From Spirochaeta cellobiosiphila DSM 17781 (GTDB lineage Bacteria > Spirochaetota > Spirochaetia > DSM-17781): a DNA stretch of 64,000 nt. Location: assembly GCF_000426705.1 (NCBI RefSeq), contig NZ_KE384557.1, positions 199,758-263,757 of the forward strand, written 5' to 3'. Each line of letters starts with the position of its first letter. The first letter of the stretch is position 1. The position numbers and the translations under genes were made by a program. Below, piece by piece: positions 26,984 to 35,716 of the stretch. The notes under the pieces are model-generated. The model was not told the DNA's origin. It ran no database searches and saw only the letters and a list, made by a program, of their open reading frames with translations.

Positions 26984-27981
26984 TATTTTGTGAACAACTC
27001 ATTCCACTTGTTTACCCAAGCGGCTCTGTTCTCATTCACTACGGTGATATCCGATAGGATTACATTGGGGAAAGCAGCCAAATTGGTCTTGCTATCACCT
27101 TGGCTCTCTTCGAATACAACGGTTTTATTGACAGGAGAGTCTATTCCCCGATTTAATGCTTCTTTTTGAACCTCTTCGGAGAGAAGAAAGTCTATAAATT
27201 TCATCGCGAGTTCTTTGTTCTTAGAACCTTTAACGATATTGGCCGTATTTCCATTTAGTAAAACTCTGTCCAAATCCCCCCAATTCAGATCGGGTGTGTA
27301 TCCGAAATCCGCAAGTAGGGCATAGTCATATTCACCGTTGGCTACGGCTGTTCTGGTCCCAAAGGTACTTACATAGGCATCAACCTTTCCAGCTTTAACC
27401 CAGTTTTCTACTATTGAGATAGCTTCAGATCCGTCACCTGTGACGTCTCCTGTTCCCCACAATAAAATAGGACCAAAGGTGGAAGTCATGTGAGGAATGG
27501 CAATTTTGCTATCTGTGTCTGCAAAAATCTCCGCCCAGGTAGTAGGGAGGTTTTTGGACTTGCTGGCTACTCTCAAACGGTTAACTGTGTAGCTTACACC
27601 ATAATTGGCTCCATTTGGATTCTTGGCAATGTCGTAAAGATTGGCGTAATTGCTTAATTTAGATTTGTCCTGAGTTTCAAACAATCCGTCAGCAATCGCT
27701 TTCTGTGCAGTGGCTTGAGTTGCTAGAAAAACATCAATGTCTGAGATATCTCTTTCATTTGATAATTTTGTGTAACGATCACTGTCTCTTCCCAGATCCA
27801 ATTCAATAGTTACATTATATTGTTCTTCGAAAGGCTTGAATAAAAATTCTTGAAATTGATCAATGTTACTGTCCCAAGTTGAAATAACAAGTGTGGTCGG
27901 TTTCGTCTCACTAGTTCCGTTTGCAAATAATTGTGGTAGAGCTAGTATAGTGATTATGGCTACAAAAAAACCTTTTCTCAT
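26983..27981 (-). CDS. ABC transporter substrate-binding protein, spermidine/Fe(III)-type
   Basis: 332 residues from ATG 27981, preceded by GGAG six bases away; an earlier TTG start would include that site. The signal peptide is GFFVAIITILALPQLFA. The mature protein has LVISTWDSNIDQFQEFLFKP, FLATQATAQKAIADGL and SYTVNRLRVASKSKNLPTTW, the layout of PotD-like extracytoplasmic binding proteins. It is the first gene of the operon with an MTA/SAH-deaminase-like enzyme, two permeases and an ATPase. The ligand is unknown; polyamine or nucleoside-like compounds are candidates. Confidence 0.82.
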   Translation of the reverse strand: MRKGFFVAIITILALPQLFANGTSETKPTTLVISTWDSNIDQFQEFLFKPFEEQYNVTIELDLGRDSDRYTKLSNERDISDIDVFLATQATAQKAIADGLFETQDKSKLSNYANLYDIAKNPNGANYGVSYTVNRLRVASKSKNLPTTWAEIFADTDSKIAIPHMTSTFGPILLWGTGDVTGDGSEAISIVENWVKAGKVDAYVSTFGTRTAVANGEYDYALLADFGYTPDLNWGDLDRVLLNGNTANIVKGSKNKELAMKFIDFLLSEEVQKEALNRGIDSPVNKTVVFEESQGDSKTNLAAFPNVILSDITVVNENRAAWVNKWNELFTK

Positions 27982-28122
27982 TTTAATCTCCAATATAAAA
28001 ATTATGAAAATAGTAATGGTAAATAAAATGGGCTGTCAACTAGAGGGCCAAGGTGTATATTGCTGTGATTCAAGGAATATTATGAAGAAATTAGCTTTTA
28101 TCAATAGAAGAGAAGGATAAAT

Positions 28123-28989
28123 ATGAAAGTACTACACTATGATGCTTTTACTACTGTACCTAATAAAGGAAACCCTGCGGGAGTCGTATTAGATGCTCCT
28201 CGTCTGAGTGATTCAGAGATGCAAAAAATTGCTGCCAAAGTTGGATTTAATGAAACGGCTTTTATTTGTCCTTCTGATAAGGCAGATCTTAAGTTGAAAT
28301 ACTTTACTCCTGGACATGAAATGAATTTATGTGGACATGGCACGGTTGGTGCTTTAGTCGCTGCTTATGAAAACAAATTGTTGACGCAGATTCATACTAT
28401 TGAAACCAAGGCTGGTATCTTAAATATAAGTTTAGAATCCCATGATGGAACAGCTTATATAAGAATGGCTCAGAGTCCAGCTCACTTTGTTGATTTTACA
28501 GGGGATGTAATAAAATTGGCTAAAGCTATAGGAATAGGTGTCCCTGATATAGATGATTCCTATCCCATTGTTTATGGTAATACAGGTATATGGACATTGT
28601 TAGTTCCTATTAAACATTTAAGTACATTTAAAAGGATGAAACCTAGTAATAAAGATTTTCCTTCGATTTTAAATCAATATGATCATGCCTCTATCCATCC
28701 CTTTTGTCTAGACACTTATCATAAAGTGGAAATGCATGGTCGACATTTTTCTTCAGCCTATTCTGGTACGATTGAAGATCCTGCTACAGGAACTGCCTCA
28801 GGTGTTATGGGAGCCTATTGGCTGAAATATATTGACCAAAAAGATTCCATCAATATGAGAATCGAACAAGGACAGGAAATAGATAAAGATGCCATTATTG
28901 ATGTAATGGTACAAAAGTCTGGTGAAAAGTATTTAGTAGAGATTGGTGGTACCGCGATCTATGTGAAGGACATAGAAATAAGGCTATAG
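28123..28989 (+). CDS. PhzF-family epimerase/isomerase
   Basis: 288 residues with the two-lobed PhzF pattern: NKGNPAGVVLD near the start, VGFNETAFI containing the catalytic-type Glu, MNLCGHGTVGALVA, and in the second lobe TGTASGVMGAYWLKY. Members isomerise or epimerise small metabolites, and most are of unknown substrate. GAAGGATAAAT precedes ATG. It lies 6 bases upstream of a radical SAM gene and is divergent from the ABC operon. Confidence 0.9.
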   Translation: MKVLHYDAFTTVPNKGNPAGVVLDAPRLSDSEMQKIAAKVGFNETAFICPSDKADLKLKYFTPGHEMNLCGHGTVGALVAAYENKLLTQIHTIETKAGILNISLESHDGTAYIRMAQSPAHFVDFTGDVIKLAKAIGIGVPDIDDSYPIVYGNTGIWTLLVPIKHLSTFKRMKPSNKDFPSILNQYDHASIHPFCLDTYHKVEMHGRHFSSAYSGTIEDPATGTASGVMGAYWLKYIDQKDSINMRIEQGQEIDKDAIIDVMVQKSGEKYLVEIGGTAIYVKDIEIRL

Positions 28990-28995
28990 GGTCGT

Positions 28996-29865
28996 ATGCA
29001 TTTTAAAGAATATAAAGGAATATTATCCTCTACAAATGGTATGAATCTCAGTCGCGGATGTACCCATGGTTGTATTTATTGTGATTCTCGTAGTGAAGTC
29101 TATGGAATGGATCATGACTTTGAAGATGTGGAAATCAAGATCAATGCTCCTGAATTATTAGAACAGAAGTTACGATCCAAACGAAGCAAATGTATGATAG
29201 GGACAGGGGCTATGTCTGATCCCTATATTCCCATTAAGGAAAACTTATCCAACTTAAGATCCTGTCTTGAGATCATCGATAAGTACGAGTATGGAATATC
29301 ACTGACCACGAAATCCAGCTTGGTCCTACGGGACTTGGATATCCTTACCTCTATCAACAAGAAATCCAAGTGTGTCGTTCAAATGACCTTAACGACCTAT
29401 GATGAGGATCTCTGTCGTATTATTGAGCCTAGAGTATCAACTACGAAGAAGAGATTTGAAACTCTGAAAGTCCTGAAAGAAAATGGGATAGAAACGGTCG
29501 TTTGGTTGTGTCCTATATTGCCTTATATTAACGACACCAGGGAAAACATTGAGGGAATACTTAACTACTGCATAGAGGCTGGGGTGAAGGGAATTCTGTG
29601 CTTTGAGATGGGCGTCACTTTGCGAGAAGGGAATCGTGCTTACTTCTATGAGCAACTGGATGCACATTTTCCTGGTCTAAAGTCCAGATATCAAAGACGT
29701 TATGGTAATAGCTATGGCTTGCCAAGTGATCATAATCGGGAACTGATGGATATATTTCATAGGACATGTGAGAAGCATAGTATTATGCATGACAATGATG
29801 AGATCTTTCGGTATTTGAATGAGTATCCGTATAGAAAGGATGAGGGGCAGTTGAAGTTGTTTTGA
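28996..29865 (+). CDS. Radical SAM protein, SPL-like family
   Basis: 289 residues. The cluster-binding motif is CTHGCIYC (Cys about 22, 26, 29), preceded by NGMNLSRG. CMIGTGAMSDPYIP and SLTTKSSLVLRDLDIL are characteristic of the spore-photoproduct-lyase-like/Rv2578c group of radical SAM proteins. The reaction is unknown. It is tightly linked to the PhzF gene and probably co-transcribed. The C-terminus YRKDEGQLKLF is also usual for the group. Confidence 0.88.
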   Translation: MHFKEYKGILSSTNGMNLSRGCTHGCIYCDSRSEVYGMDHDFEDVEIKINAPELLEQKLRSKRSKCMIGTGAMSDPYIPIKENLSNLRSCLEIIDKYEYGISLTTKSSLVLRDLDILTSINKKSKCVVQMTLTTYDEDLCRIIEPRVSTTKKRFETLKVLKENGIETVVWLCPILPYINDTRENIEGILNYCIEAGVKGILCFEMGVTLREGNRAYFYEQLDAHFPGLKSRYQRRYGNSYGLPSDHNRELMDIFHRTCEKHSIMHDNDEIFRYLNEYPYRKDEGQLKLF

Positions 29866-30433
29866 TAAGAGCCACCACGGAATCAACCTGAATCTGAGTG
29901 CCTCCAGCGAGCTCAAGAATCATCTGGAAAATGAATGCCCTTTTGGGAAACTGCGCCATCAAGTAAGAATCCCTCGATTTGTCTGCTATGTTTTAGAGAA
30001 CCTTTCCTGCCTTCAAAAATCAGCTTAAAAGCAGTATAGACTCGGTCAAGTTATGCGCAACCTTTCACCAGGCTATCGGGAGTTCTTCTTCTGTATCCTC
30101 GTATTTTCATTTCCGATTCAAATTTTTCTGTGTATTTAAGCATACTAAGTCCTCTATAGTTAATAGGAAGTCTTTTAGTCGTTTATGGCGTGAAATTAAG
30201 AAACAAGAGTATTACTTTTCAGGAGAGGGGAAAATCGTTTAATATGAGTTACAAGCAATAATGGTGAATATTTTGTAATTAAGTCCGATTTGCTAAGGTA
30301 AGACGTATATTATGATAATAATTATTTCCTTGTAAATGAGTCTGTAATCATAATAAAAAACAAATAATCCATATTTAAACTGTAACCGCTCGACATTGTG
30401 TCTTGCTAATCGAAAAAATCCGCCACTTACTGC
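29866..30433. other. Long intergenic region with gene remnants, possible old integron platform
   Basis: No intact gene. The plus strand at about 29880-30035 has one open frame (GINLNLSASSELKNHLENEC, continuing to SCLQKSA) with no recognisable family. The minus strand at 30051-30143 holds a recombinase-like fragment, listed separately. From 30379 the sequence (CTGTAACCGCTCGACAT) matches the lead-in of the attC-like site near 32540, so cassette-associated DNA begins there. No terminator was recognised after the radical SAM gene. Confidence 0.5.
30051..30143 (-). pseudogene. Tyrosine-recombinase N-terminal remnant
   Basis: ATG at 30143 opens MLKYTEKFESEMKIRGYRRR and continues TPDSLVKGCA before TAA. 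The pattern KFxxEMxIRGYxxxT is that of the SAM-like core-binding domain beginning tyrosine recombinases (IntI, Xer and phage types). It runs away from the attC-like array that begins 290 bases to its right, the layout of a classical integron. Only 30 codons remain, so IntI identity is inference. Confidence 0.4.
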
Positions 30434-30529
30434 ATGTAACAGCGAATAACTGGTTCGCCTTCAGCTCTCCCAAATTGTTCAAGCCCACAAGGGGCCGAAG
30501 CAACTTCAGTTATTCGCGAAACGTTAGGA
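30434..30529 (+). repeat. attC-like recombination site A
   Basis: Spans ATGTAAC (R''-like) to GTTAGGA (R'-like), 96 bases. GCGAATAACTG at 30442-30452 is the exact inverted complement of 30507-30517, giving the long imperfect hairpin expected of integron attC sites; the 3' end GAAACGTTAGG matches the conserved CGTTAG end. It shares length and central sequence (TCTCCCA...TCAAGCCC) with site D. Confidence 0.6.
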
Positions 30530-30559
30530 GCCTTTTTTAGCTTTTTTCTGAAGAAAACA

Positions 30560-31040
30560 ATGTTGAAATTATATAAAAGAACAAAAAATGAATTTAAATA
30601 TTTGGAAACCTGGGATGAATCAGACAAAGTTGGAATTATTCATTGTGGTGAAGTTGGGACACGAGGAAAAGATAAGAAAATAAAATCAACACTAATTTCT
30701 GATCATCATAAACTCATACAAAAAGAAATTGATACTATGGTCCAAGATGGTTGAACCAATTGAACTTGATCAACATTTCATTTTGCTAATTGAATATGAA
30801 ATTAATGGAATAGGAAACGATACAGACCTTCAAAAGAGACACAATCTTGAGAATAGAATGAATGAAACTTTAGGATGACCTGACCTTGGACACTGTGATG
30901 GTGGAAGTATTGGGAATGGAACTATGGAAGTATGTTTCTTTTTTGTTGATTTTGATATTGCAAAAACCATAATTAAAGAAGATTGAAAGAATACACTCTA
31001 TTCTGATTACAGCAGAGTTTATGAAGAAAACGCTGAGTAA
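30560..31040 (+). pseudogene. Cassette gene 1, conserved hypothetical protein, decayed
   Basis: ATG opens LKLYKRTKNEFKYLETW and IIHCGEVGTRGKDKK, which has a WGR-domain flavour (VGTRGK). A small deletion near 30750 shifts the frame. It resumes EPIELDQHFILLIEYEI, then LG, TGA, PDLGHCDGGSIGNGTMEV and FVDFDIAKTIIKED, TGA, KNTLYSDYSRVYEENAE, ending at 31040. The TGA codons stand where Trp and Leu are expected, so they are mutations rather than recoding. The gene lies between two attC-like sites. It is not functional as read. Confidence 0.6.
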
Positions 31041-31136
31041 AATGACTACTAATAGGAAATATGTGCTGCGTCCTGTGGACTTGGTCTTGAGCAAATGTGG
31101 CGTGGCCGTACTTCACATATTTCTGAAACGTTATAT
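31041..31136 (+). repeat. attC-like recombination site B
   Basis: AAATATGTG (31057-31065) pairs exactly with CACATATTT (31114-31122), and the site ends CTGAAACGTTATATG, close to the other sites' AACGTTAG. The 5' R''-like box is degenerate (ACTACTAA), so this is the weakest of the four by motif but has a clear palindrome and the expected length. Confidence 0.5.
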
Positions 31137-31175
31137 GTAATGCTTATTTTCAAAAGCATTTTTTAGGAGAAGTAA

Positions 31176-31644
31176 ATGGAAGAGATATACATTCCACAGT
31201 AATAATCAAAACTCTCTCGATTTATATTAGATTGGGCACCAACTATATGGCTAACTTATGCAGAAGAGCTAATGGATTCTGCAGAATTATTATGGAATAA
31301 AAATGATCAATCAATTCGATTTGAAGTTAGTGGCGTCCGCTCATCTCAGAACGGAATAGTCCCGCAAAATATAAATAAAGTATCAGGGATTTCGCGTACA
31401 TATTTTTTGCTTGTTGGTTATTCTATTGAGAACTTACTAAAAGGTTTTATTGTTAATAATGATCCTTCAACGATTACCGATGGTAAACAAAAAAATAATC
31501 TCATAAAATTATTTACTATCGTTATTTAATAGACTTTCAAAAAAATTGCATGATAAATTGATAGATGGTAGGGAATCAGGTCGAGGTGAAAAAGTTATGT
31601 CGTATAAAAGTGCGAGATATGGAGATCTTATTGATCCAAAATAA
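31176..31644 (+). pseudogene. Cassette gene 2, HEPN-like protein, decayed
   Basis: ATG has AGGAG upstream. MEEIYIPQ is followed at once by two TAA codons (31200-31205). The same frame then gives RFILDWAPTIWLTYAEELMD, SRTYFLLVGYSIENLLKGF and NNDPSTITDGK before TAA near 31529. A final piece, LHDKLIDGRESGRGEKVMSY then RYGDLIDPK, appears in another frame. The YFLLxGYxxENLLKGx helix and following SxITDGK resemble HEPN-like helical proteins often found in defence or mobile contexts. Internal deletions leave it inactive. Confidence 0.55.
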
Positions 31645-31728
31645 ACACTTCTCTAACACTTGAAAATGAGCACTACATATATCAGCTAATATGCGGCTCC
31701 GCTTCGCTCCGGCCTAAATTGAGCTTTT

Positions 31729-31830
31729 GTCTAACAACTTTTTATGGTAGAATAGGCAAGGAGAAAAGCCGCAAGTTGTTCATCAATACCTACGGGCCAA
31801 TCAGTTTCACATGTTCTGGAAACGTTAGAT
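31729..31830 (+). repeat. attC-like recombination site C
   Basis: The clearest site. GTCTAAC (31729-31735, matching RYYYAAC) and GTTAGAT (31824-31830, matching GTTRRRY) are near-complementary outer boxes, exactly as in class 1 integron attC sites (GTCTAACAA...CGTTAGATG). An inner repeat AACAACTT/AAGTTGTT is also present. Just upstream, GCGGCTCCGCTTCGCTCC resembles the centre of a further decayed attC. Confidence 0.7.
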
Positions 31831-31898
31831 GAAATAAAACCATGTTTTTTAAGAAAAGAAAAATCAGAATTTCTGTTGGATAAGGGGATAATACAATT

Positions 31899-32528
31899 AT
31901 GAAATTAAAAATGATAATATTCCTATTGGTTATTGTGGACTTCTCTATTTTTTCTACTAATCAAGAATATGATTTAATAACTTTGGAAAACAGAACTGGT
32001 TTTCTTGAAACCAATTTAAATGTTCAAACTCCTCTTGAGGATTATTACTACAATAAAAATATTCCGTATCCATTTGTTAGTAATAGTTCTGCAAACCATA
32101 GAGGTCATATCGCAGAATGGGAAATTGTAGATAAAAAGCTATACTTAATTAAAATTTCCATTAATGGCCAAGATTTTGATAAAAGTACTATATTCCCCGG
32201 AGCTGAAGAAAGTGTTCCATTGTTTGCAGATTTTTTTACTGGATATCTTCTTGTAAAGTATGATCAATTTCTTCGCCCGTATGATGACATAAGCATCATA
32301 GATTTTAAGGAATATGAAATCATAAAAGTTGAAAATGGAGTTGTATGTAAAGAGTACATATTTTCATACAAGGAATACTGGAAAATAAAATATAAGTATG
32401 AAAATGACATGATTTTGCCTGAGAATATTGAAATGATATTTGATGAATTATACAGATTTACGAAGCCAGATCTGTATTCAGAGATATTTACAGATGAAAG
32501 TCTATCTCTTGATTTATCCTCCGAATAA
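31899..32528 (+). CDS. Cassette gene 3, secreted protein of unknown function
   Basis: 209 residues, intact, flanked by attC-like sites C and D. A signal peptide covers about residues 1-20 (MKLKMIIFLLVIVDFSIFST). The rest shows HRGHIAEWEIVDKKLYLIKI, FPGAEESVPLFADFFTGYLL and YEIIKVENGVV, a beta-rich pattern with no family that I recognise for certain. GGGGATAATACAATT precedes ATG. As the only intact gene of the array it is the best passenger candidate for function. Confidence 0.65.
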   Translation: MKLKMIIFLLVIVDFSIFSTNQEYDLITLENRTGFLETNLNVQTPLEDYYYNKNIPYPFVSNSSANHRGHIAEWEIVDKKLYLIKISINGQDFDKSTIFPGAEESVPLFADFFTGYLLVKYDQFLRPYDDISIIDFKEYEIIKVENGVVCKEYIFSYKEYWKIKYKYENDMILPENIEMIFDELYRFTKPDLYSEIFTDESLSLDLSSE

Positions 32529-32592
32529 TTTTTTTACTGTAAGCGTTCGACATCCTTGTCTAGCTACTTGGTTACACTCTGGTACTTACTTT

Positions 32593-32688
32593 ACCTAAAA
32601 ACAAATAAGTGATATAGCCTTCGACTTCTCCCAGTTTCTCAAGCCCGCTAGGAGCGGGACAACTTCGTATATTCCCAGAACGTTAGGT
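32593..32688 (+). repeat. attC-like recombination site D
   Basis: Runs from ACCTAAA (R''-like, one base off) to GTTAGGT (matches GTTRRRY), 96 bases, the same length as site A. It shares with site A the central CTTC...TCTCCCA...TCAAGCCC and the lead-in ACTGTAAGCGTTCGACAT at 32535. The inner hairpin is less perfect than in A. Confidence 0.6.
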
Positions 32689-32779
32689 GTAATAATAAGT
32701 TTGCCCAACCAAGACATGGTTAACGGTTTAACTTCAGGACATAGTAGCACTTTACCAGGAATTATTCCGAATCCTTACA

Positions 32780-32898
32780 TATACAGAAGGAAAGAAATAC
32801 CCTGGAAGGAGTCTTATGTAATGGATCAAAGTGAAGAATTTGTATTAAAAGCCATGGAATCCTCACTGCAATTTCACACATCCAAAAAAATAGCATGA
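32780..32898 (+). mobile_element. IS481-like transposase N-terminal fragment
   Basis: The frame reads KEIPWKESYVMDQSEEFVLK then AMESSLQFHTSKKIA before TGA. PWKE-x-x-VMDQ-x-x-EFVLKAMESS is the usual opening of IS481/IS3-type transposases, just before the helix-turn-helix, which is missing. AAGGAG stands upstream of the likely ATG at 32821. It lies immediately after site D and is non-functional. Confidence 0.5.
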
Positions 32899-33459
32899 AT
32901 CTTCTGGTCTGTTATTTCACTTAAAATAGTTTCCTCCATACATCCTATAAGAAATGCACTTGCCTTCAGTTAGGGGGTAGGTATAGTATGCTCGTATACG
33001 TGAGTGATTATAGAAGATGACTATATCATTAGCTCTAGATGAGATGAATTCTAATATTATTGCAAGACATCTCTTAAATTGGAACACAAGATCGCCTGGT
33101 ACCGATGTAAATATAAAAGATTTTTTTAACACAGATAAATTGAAGATTTATCAGAGTGGTAATTGTTTTTATGGAAAAATGCCTTATACAGGAAAAAGGA
33201 TTCCTCCATTCATGTATTTGTCATTAAATTATATCTATAATCCGTTATTCAATTAAAATACATGTACAATAATCTATTTTCTCATATATTTAAGAAGATA
33301 AAGTCAAAATCGTGATAGAAACCTTCAAGGATGGTTTCTTCTGGAATAAGACAGTACATTCAGAGACCTGTTCGTAGAAATCTTCTTGCTTAAAGCATAC
33401 GGTAGGTATACTATATTTGCCATATTAGAATTTTCTTGATAATTCAAAAGGAATATTTA
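32899..33459. other. Intergenic region, one doubtful small ORF
   Basis: A 79-codon frame at 33017-33256 (MTISLALDEMNSNIIARHLL, ending NYIYNPLFN) has no recognised family and a poor ribosome-binding site; the peptide DVNIKDFFNTDKLKIYQSGN could be the end of a former secreted protein. The remaining sequence shows no attC-like site or terminator. Confidence 0.3.
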
Positions 33460-34365
33460 ATGGCATCTACAACGGGGGAAGAGAATCTTTCTAATTTTAA
33501 ATTTATTATTAGTATAATAATAGGATTTTTCATCTTTATGTTTTCTGGTGAGCCTGGAACCACTATAGTTAATCTAATAGTAAAATATACAAAATTTGAT
33601 AATCATGCCTTTTTTATTATACTACACTCTGTCCTAAAAATATCTGTATTCTTAATCTTGCTTAAATTATATACTTCAAAAATATTACATGTAAAGTTGA
33701 GCTATTTTCGAGTAGGGAAACCTAATGTAGATCTATTTATTATCATACAAGCTCTATTATTACCTGTCTTAGTGATTGCTTTTTATTTATTCTTTCTTGA
33801 TGGAAAAATAGATTTCCTAGAAAAAGATAAGATTCCTCTATCTCTGGCTTTTGTCGTAAAAACTGGACTAGTAGCTGGAATAACAGAAGAGATCTTTTTT
33901 CGTGGCTTTTTAATGAAATTACTTGAGAATAAATGGAATGAAAAAATAGCCATACTACTACCTTCTTTTCTATTTGCATTATTACATATTTTTAAAGGCA
34001 TGGGACTAATAAGTACCATACTACTTGTCTCAGCAGGCACACTAGTAGCAATAATGTTTTCATTAGTAACTTATTGTTCAAATAATGTATGGAATTCCGT
34101 AGTATTTCATGTATTATGGAATACTATAATATTAAGAATATTCACCATAACTCCAGAAGTGAAACTAAGAGGAATATTTAATTATTCACTCGATCATAAA
34201 TCTGTGCTTTTAACAGGTGGAAACTTTGGTATAGAGTCAGGAATACCTGCAATAATAGCCTATCTTCTGATAATTCTAATAACAATAATTCGATATAAAA
34301 GAAATAGAAAAACAGGAAATTCTACATTCAATAAGCACTCTCATGTAATGAATCAAAAGGTATAG
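33460..34365 (+). CDS. CPBP-family intramembrane metalloprotease
   Basis: 301 residues from ATG 33460, with AAGGA seven bases upstream (an earlier in-frame TTG lacks a site). Seven or eight helices. The glutamyl protease motifs are AGITEEIFFRGFLMKLL (EExxxR), LPSFLFALLHIF (FxxxH) and VVFHVLWN (HxxxN/B). Family members cleave prenylated or membrane proteins, or protect bacteriocin producers (Abi/Rce1-like). Its neighbours give no clue to the substrate. An 85-base AT-rich tail follows. Confidence 0.85.
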   Translation: MASTTGEENLSNFKFIISIIIGFFIFMFSGEPGTTIVNLIVKYTKFDNHAFFIILHSVLKISVFLILLKLYTSKILHVKLSYFRVGKPNVDLFIIIQALLLPVLVIAFYLFFLDGKIDFLEKDKIPLSLAFVVKTGLVAGITEEIFFRGFLMKLLENKWNEKIAILLPSFLFALLHIFKGMGLISTILLVSAGTLVAIMFSLVTYCSNNVWNSVVFHVLWNTIILRIFTITPEVKLRGIFNYSLDHKSVLLTGGNFGIESGIPAIIAYLLIILITIIRYKRNRKTGNSTFNKHSHVMNQKV

Positions 34366-34493
34366 AGGTAATCACAAGATTAAAATGAGATTAAAATAAT
34401 TCTAAATTTAGAACTATAAATAATAAAATAATTGTAGAGCGATTTATCCCTAATATTCTTAAATCGTTATAGAAAAATTTATAAACATTGATT

Positions 34494-35000
34494 ATGAGTA
34501 AGAAAGAACGAAAAGAAACATTCATAGAGGCGCAATTTTTTGAAACAGGATTTGAGAAGTCCATTGAATGGGCAATATCTCAAATAGAAGCTGGATGTGA
34601 TGATAGGAATATAAATATCTTAGCGGGTTTAGAGTCCAAAAATCATTTTGAAATAAAAGTATATATTGAAAAAATACTTGAGGAAGAATTGACAGTTTCT
34701 AAAGTGGATTTGGAAGAGTGGGCTGGACAATTAATTATAGAACTAAAGACGCTTTTTACTGATCAAGCTATCGATATTTGGAAATTTGATGAAAAAATAT
34801 CAAGACTCTACTATAAACTGGATTATCCCAATTGGATGGTTATGCTTGCTAGAAATTGTGAATACGCAACGGACATTGATCCAAGACCATTTGAAGACGA
34901 GTTAGAGTATATAACGGAACTTTGGTCAAAATACCCTAAGTATTCAGACTTCATTAAGCACTATAATAGCGTGATTTCAAACACTCATGATTTTAAATAA
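34494..35000 (+). CDS. Conserved hypothetical cytoplasmic protein
   Basis: 168 residues from ATG 34494. It is acidic and helical with no signal peptide. FEKSIEWAISQIEAGCDDRN and INILAGLESKNHFEIKVYIE recall small helical proteins often found as immunity proteins beside polymorphic toxins, but no toxin adjoins it here. DFIKHYNSVISNTHDFK ends the protein. Unknown function; the frame is clean and the composition is that of a real protein. Confidence 0.55.
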   Translation: MSKKERKETFIEAQFFETGFEKSIEWAISQIEAGCDDRNINILAGLESKNHFEIKVYIEKILEEELTVSKVDLEEWAGQLIIELKTLFTDQAIDIWKFDEKISRLYYKLDYPNWMVMLARNCEYATDIDPRPFEDELEYITELWSKYPKYSDFIKHYNSVISNTHDFK

Positions 35001-35092
35001 CTTAGAAAAGATATTAATATTTTGTTCAGCCTGAGCATCTAAGCCATTCACACACATCAATATCCAGGAGGCCCTCCCGGACCAACAACACC

Positions 35093-35697
35093 ATCAATCA
35101 ATTAAGCAAATCACTAAACAGAAATCGAATCCCCCTAGAGTACTTCAAAACTCCAGAAGCCTTACTGTCCTACCTAACGAATTTCCTCACTTCAACTACT
35201 ACTGTAGGAGTAGTCGACTCTAAAACCATAGAACAATTAGGCCTTTACGACCTGTTAAGGAATGCTCCCTGTCAGTTCCTAGATAAATACAAACCTGATA
35301 TTACCAAAGAAGAAAAGGCCAAACTCTATCGCGACAATTTTTCAACTGATATCTTCTTAAGTGGGATAAATGCTATAACATTAGAAGGGAAGATATTTAA
35401 TCTGGATGGTAATGGTAGTCGGGTAGCCCCCATCATCTTTGGTCCTACCAAAGTATTCCTAATAACTGGTACCAATAAAATAGTAGCAGATAGTAAATAG
35501 GCCATTAAAAGAATCAAAGAAATAGCTGCTCCTATAGATGCTAAGCGTCTTGGAAAGAAGACTCCCTGTGTCAAAACAGGAGTCTGTATGAATTGTAAGT
35601 CTCGTGATAAGATATGTAATTACTATTCTATCATTCCAGGACAATTTGATTCTCAAAGGATCAAAGTTTACTAGTAGTAGGAGAATATGGATTTTAG
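35093..35697 (+). pseudogene. LUD-domain protein (lactate-utilisation type), decayed duplicate
   Basis: Clear homologue of the intact gene at 38341-38955: INQLSKSLNRNRIPLEYFKT, LRNAPCQFLDKYKPDITKEE and SGINAITLEGKIFNLDGNGS. A TAG at about 35498-35500 interrupts it in place of a Glu codon, and a one-base deletion near 35668 shifts the end so that the shared GEYGF tail is out of frame. No ATG/GTG/TTG starts the homologous region. It is followed by the C39-like peptidase gene in the same way that the intact copy is followed by a remnant of that gene, showing a segmental duplication. Confidence 0.82.
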
Positions 35698-35716
35698 CAC
35701 AACGAAGGGAGCATCA

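Noticed and set aside
29866-30433. tRNA or other structured RNA after the radical SAM gene
   Set aside because: No cloverleaf, CCA-like end or recognised RNA motif could be found by eye.
30880-31000. Two TGA codons in cassette gene 1 as evidence of Trp recoding
   Set aside because: The first stands where Trp is expected but the second stands at Leu, there is also a frameshift, and many intact genes in the window end in TGA.
34380-34470. A fifth attC-like site (CGATTTA...TAAATCGTTATAG)
   Set aside because: It is short, the outer boxes do not match RYYYAAC or GTTRRRY, and it has no similarity to the centres of sites A-D.
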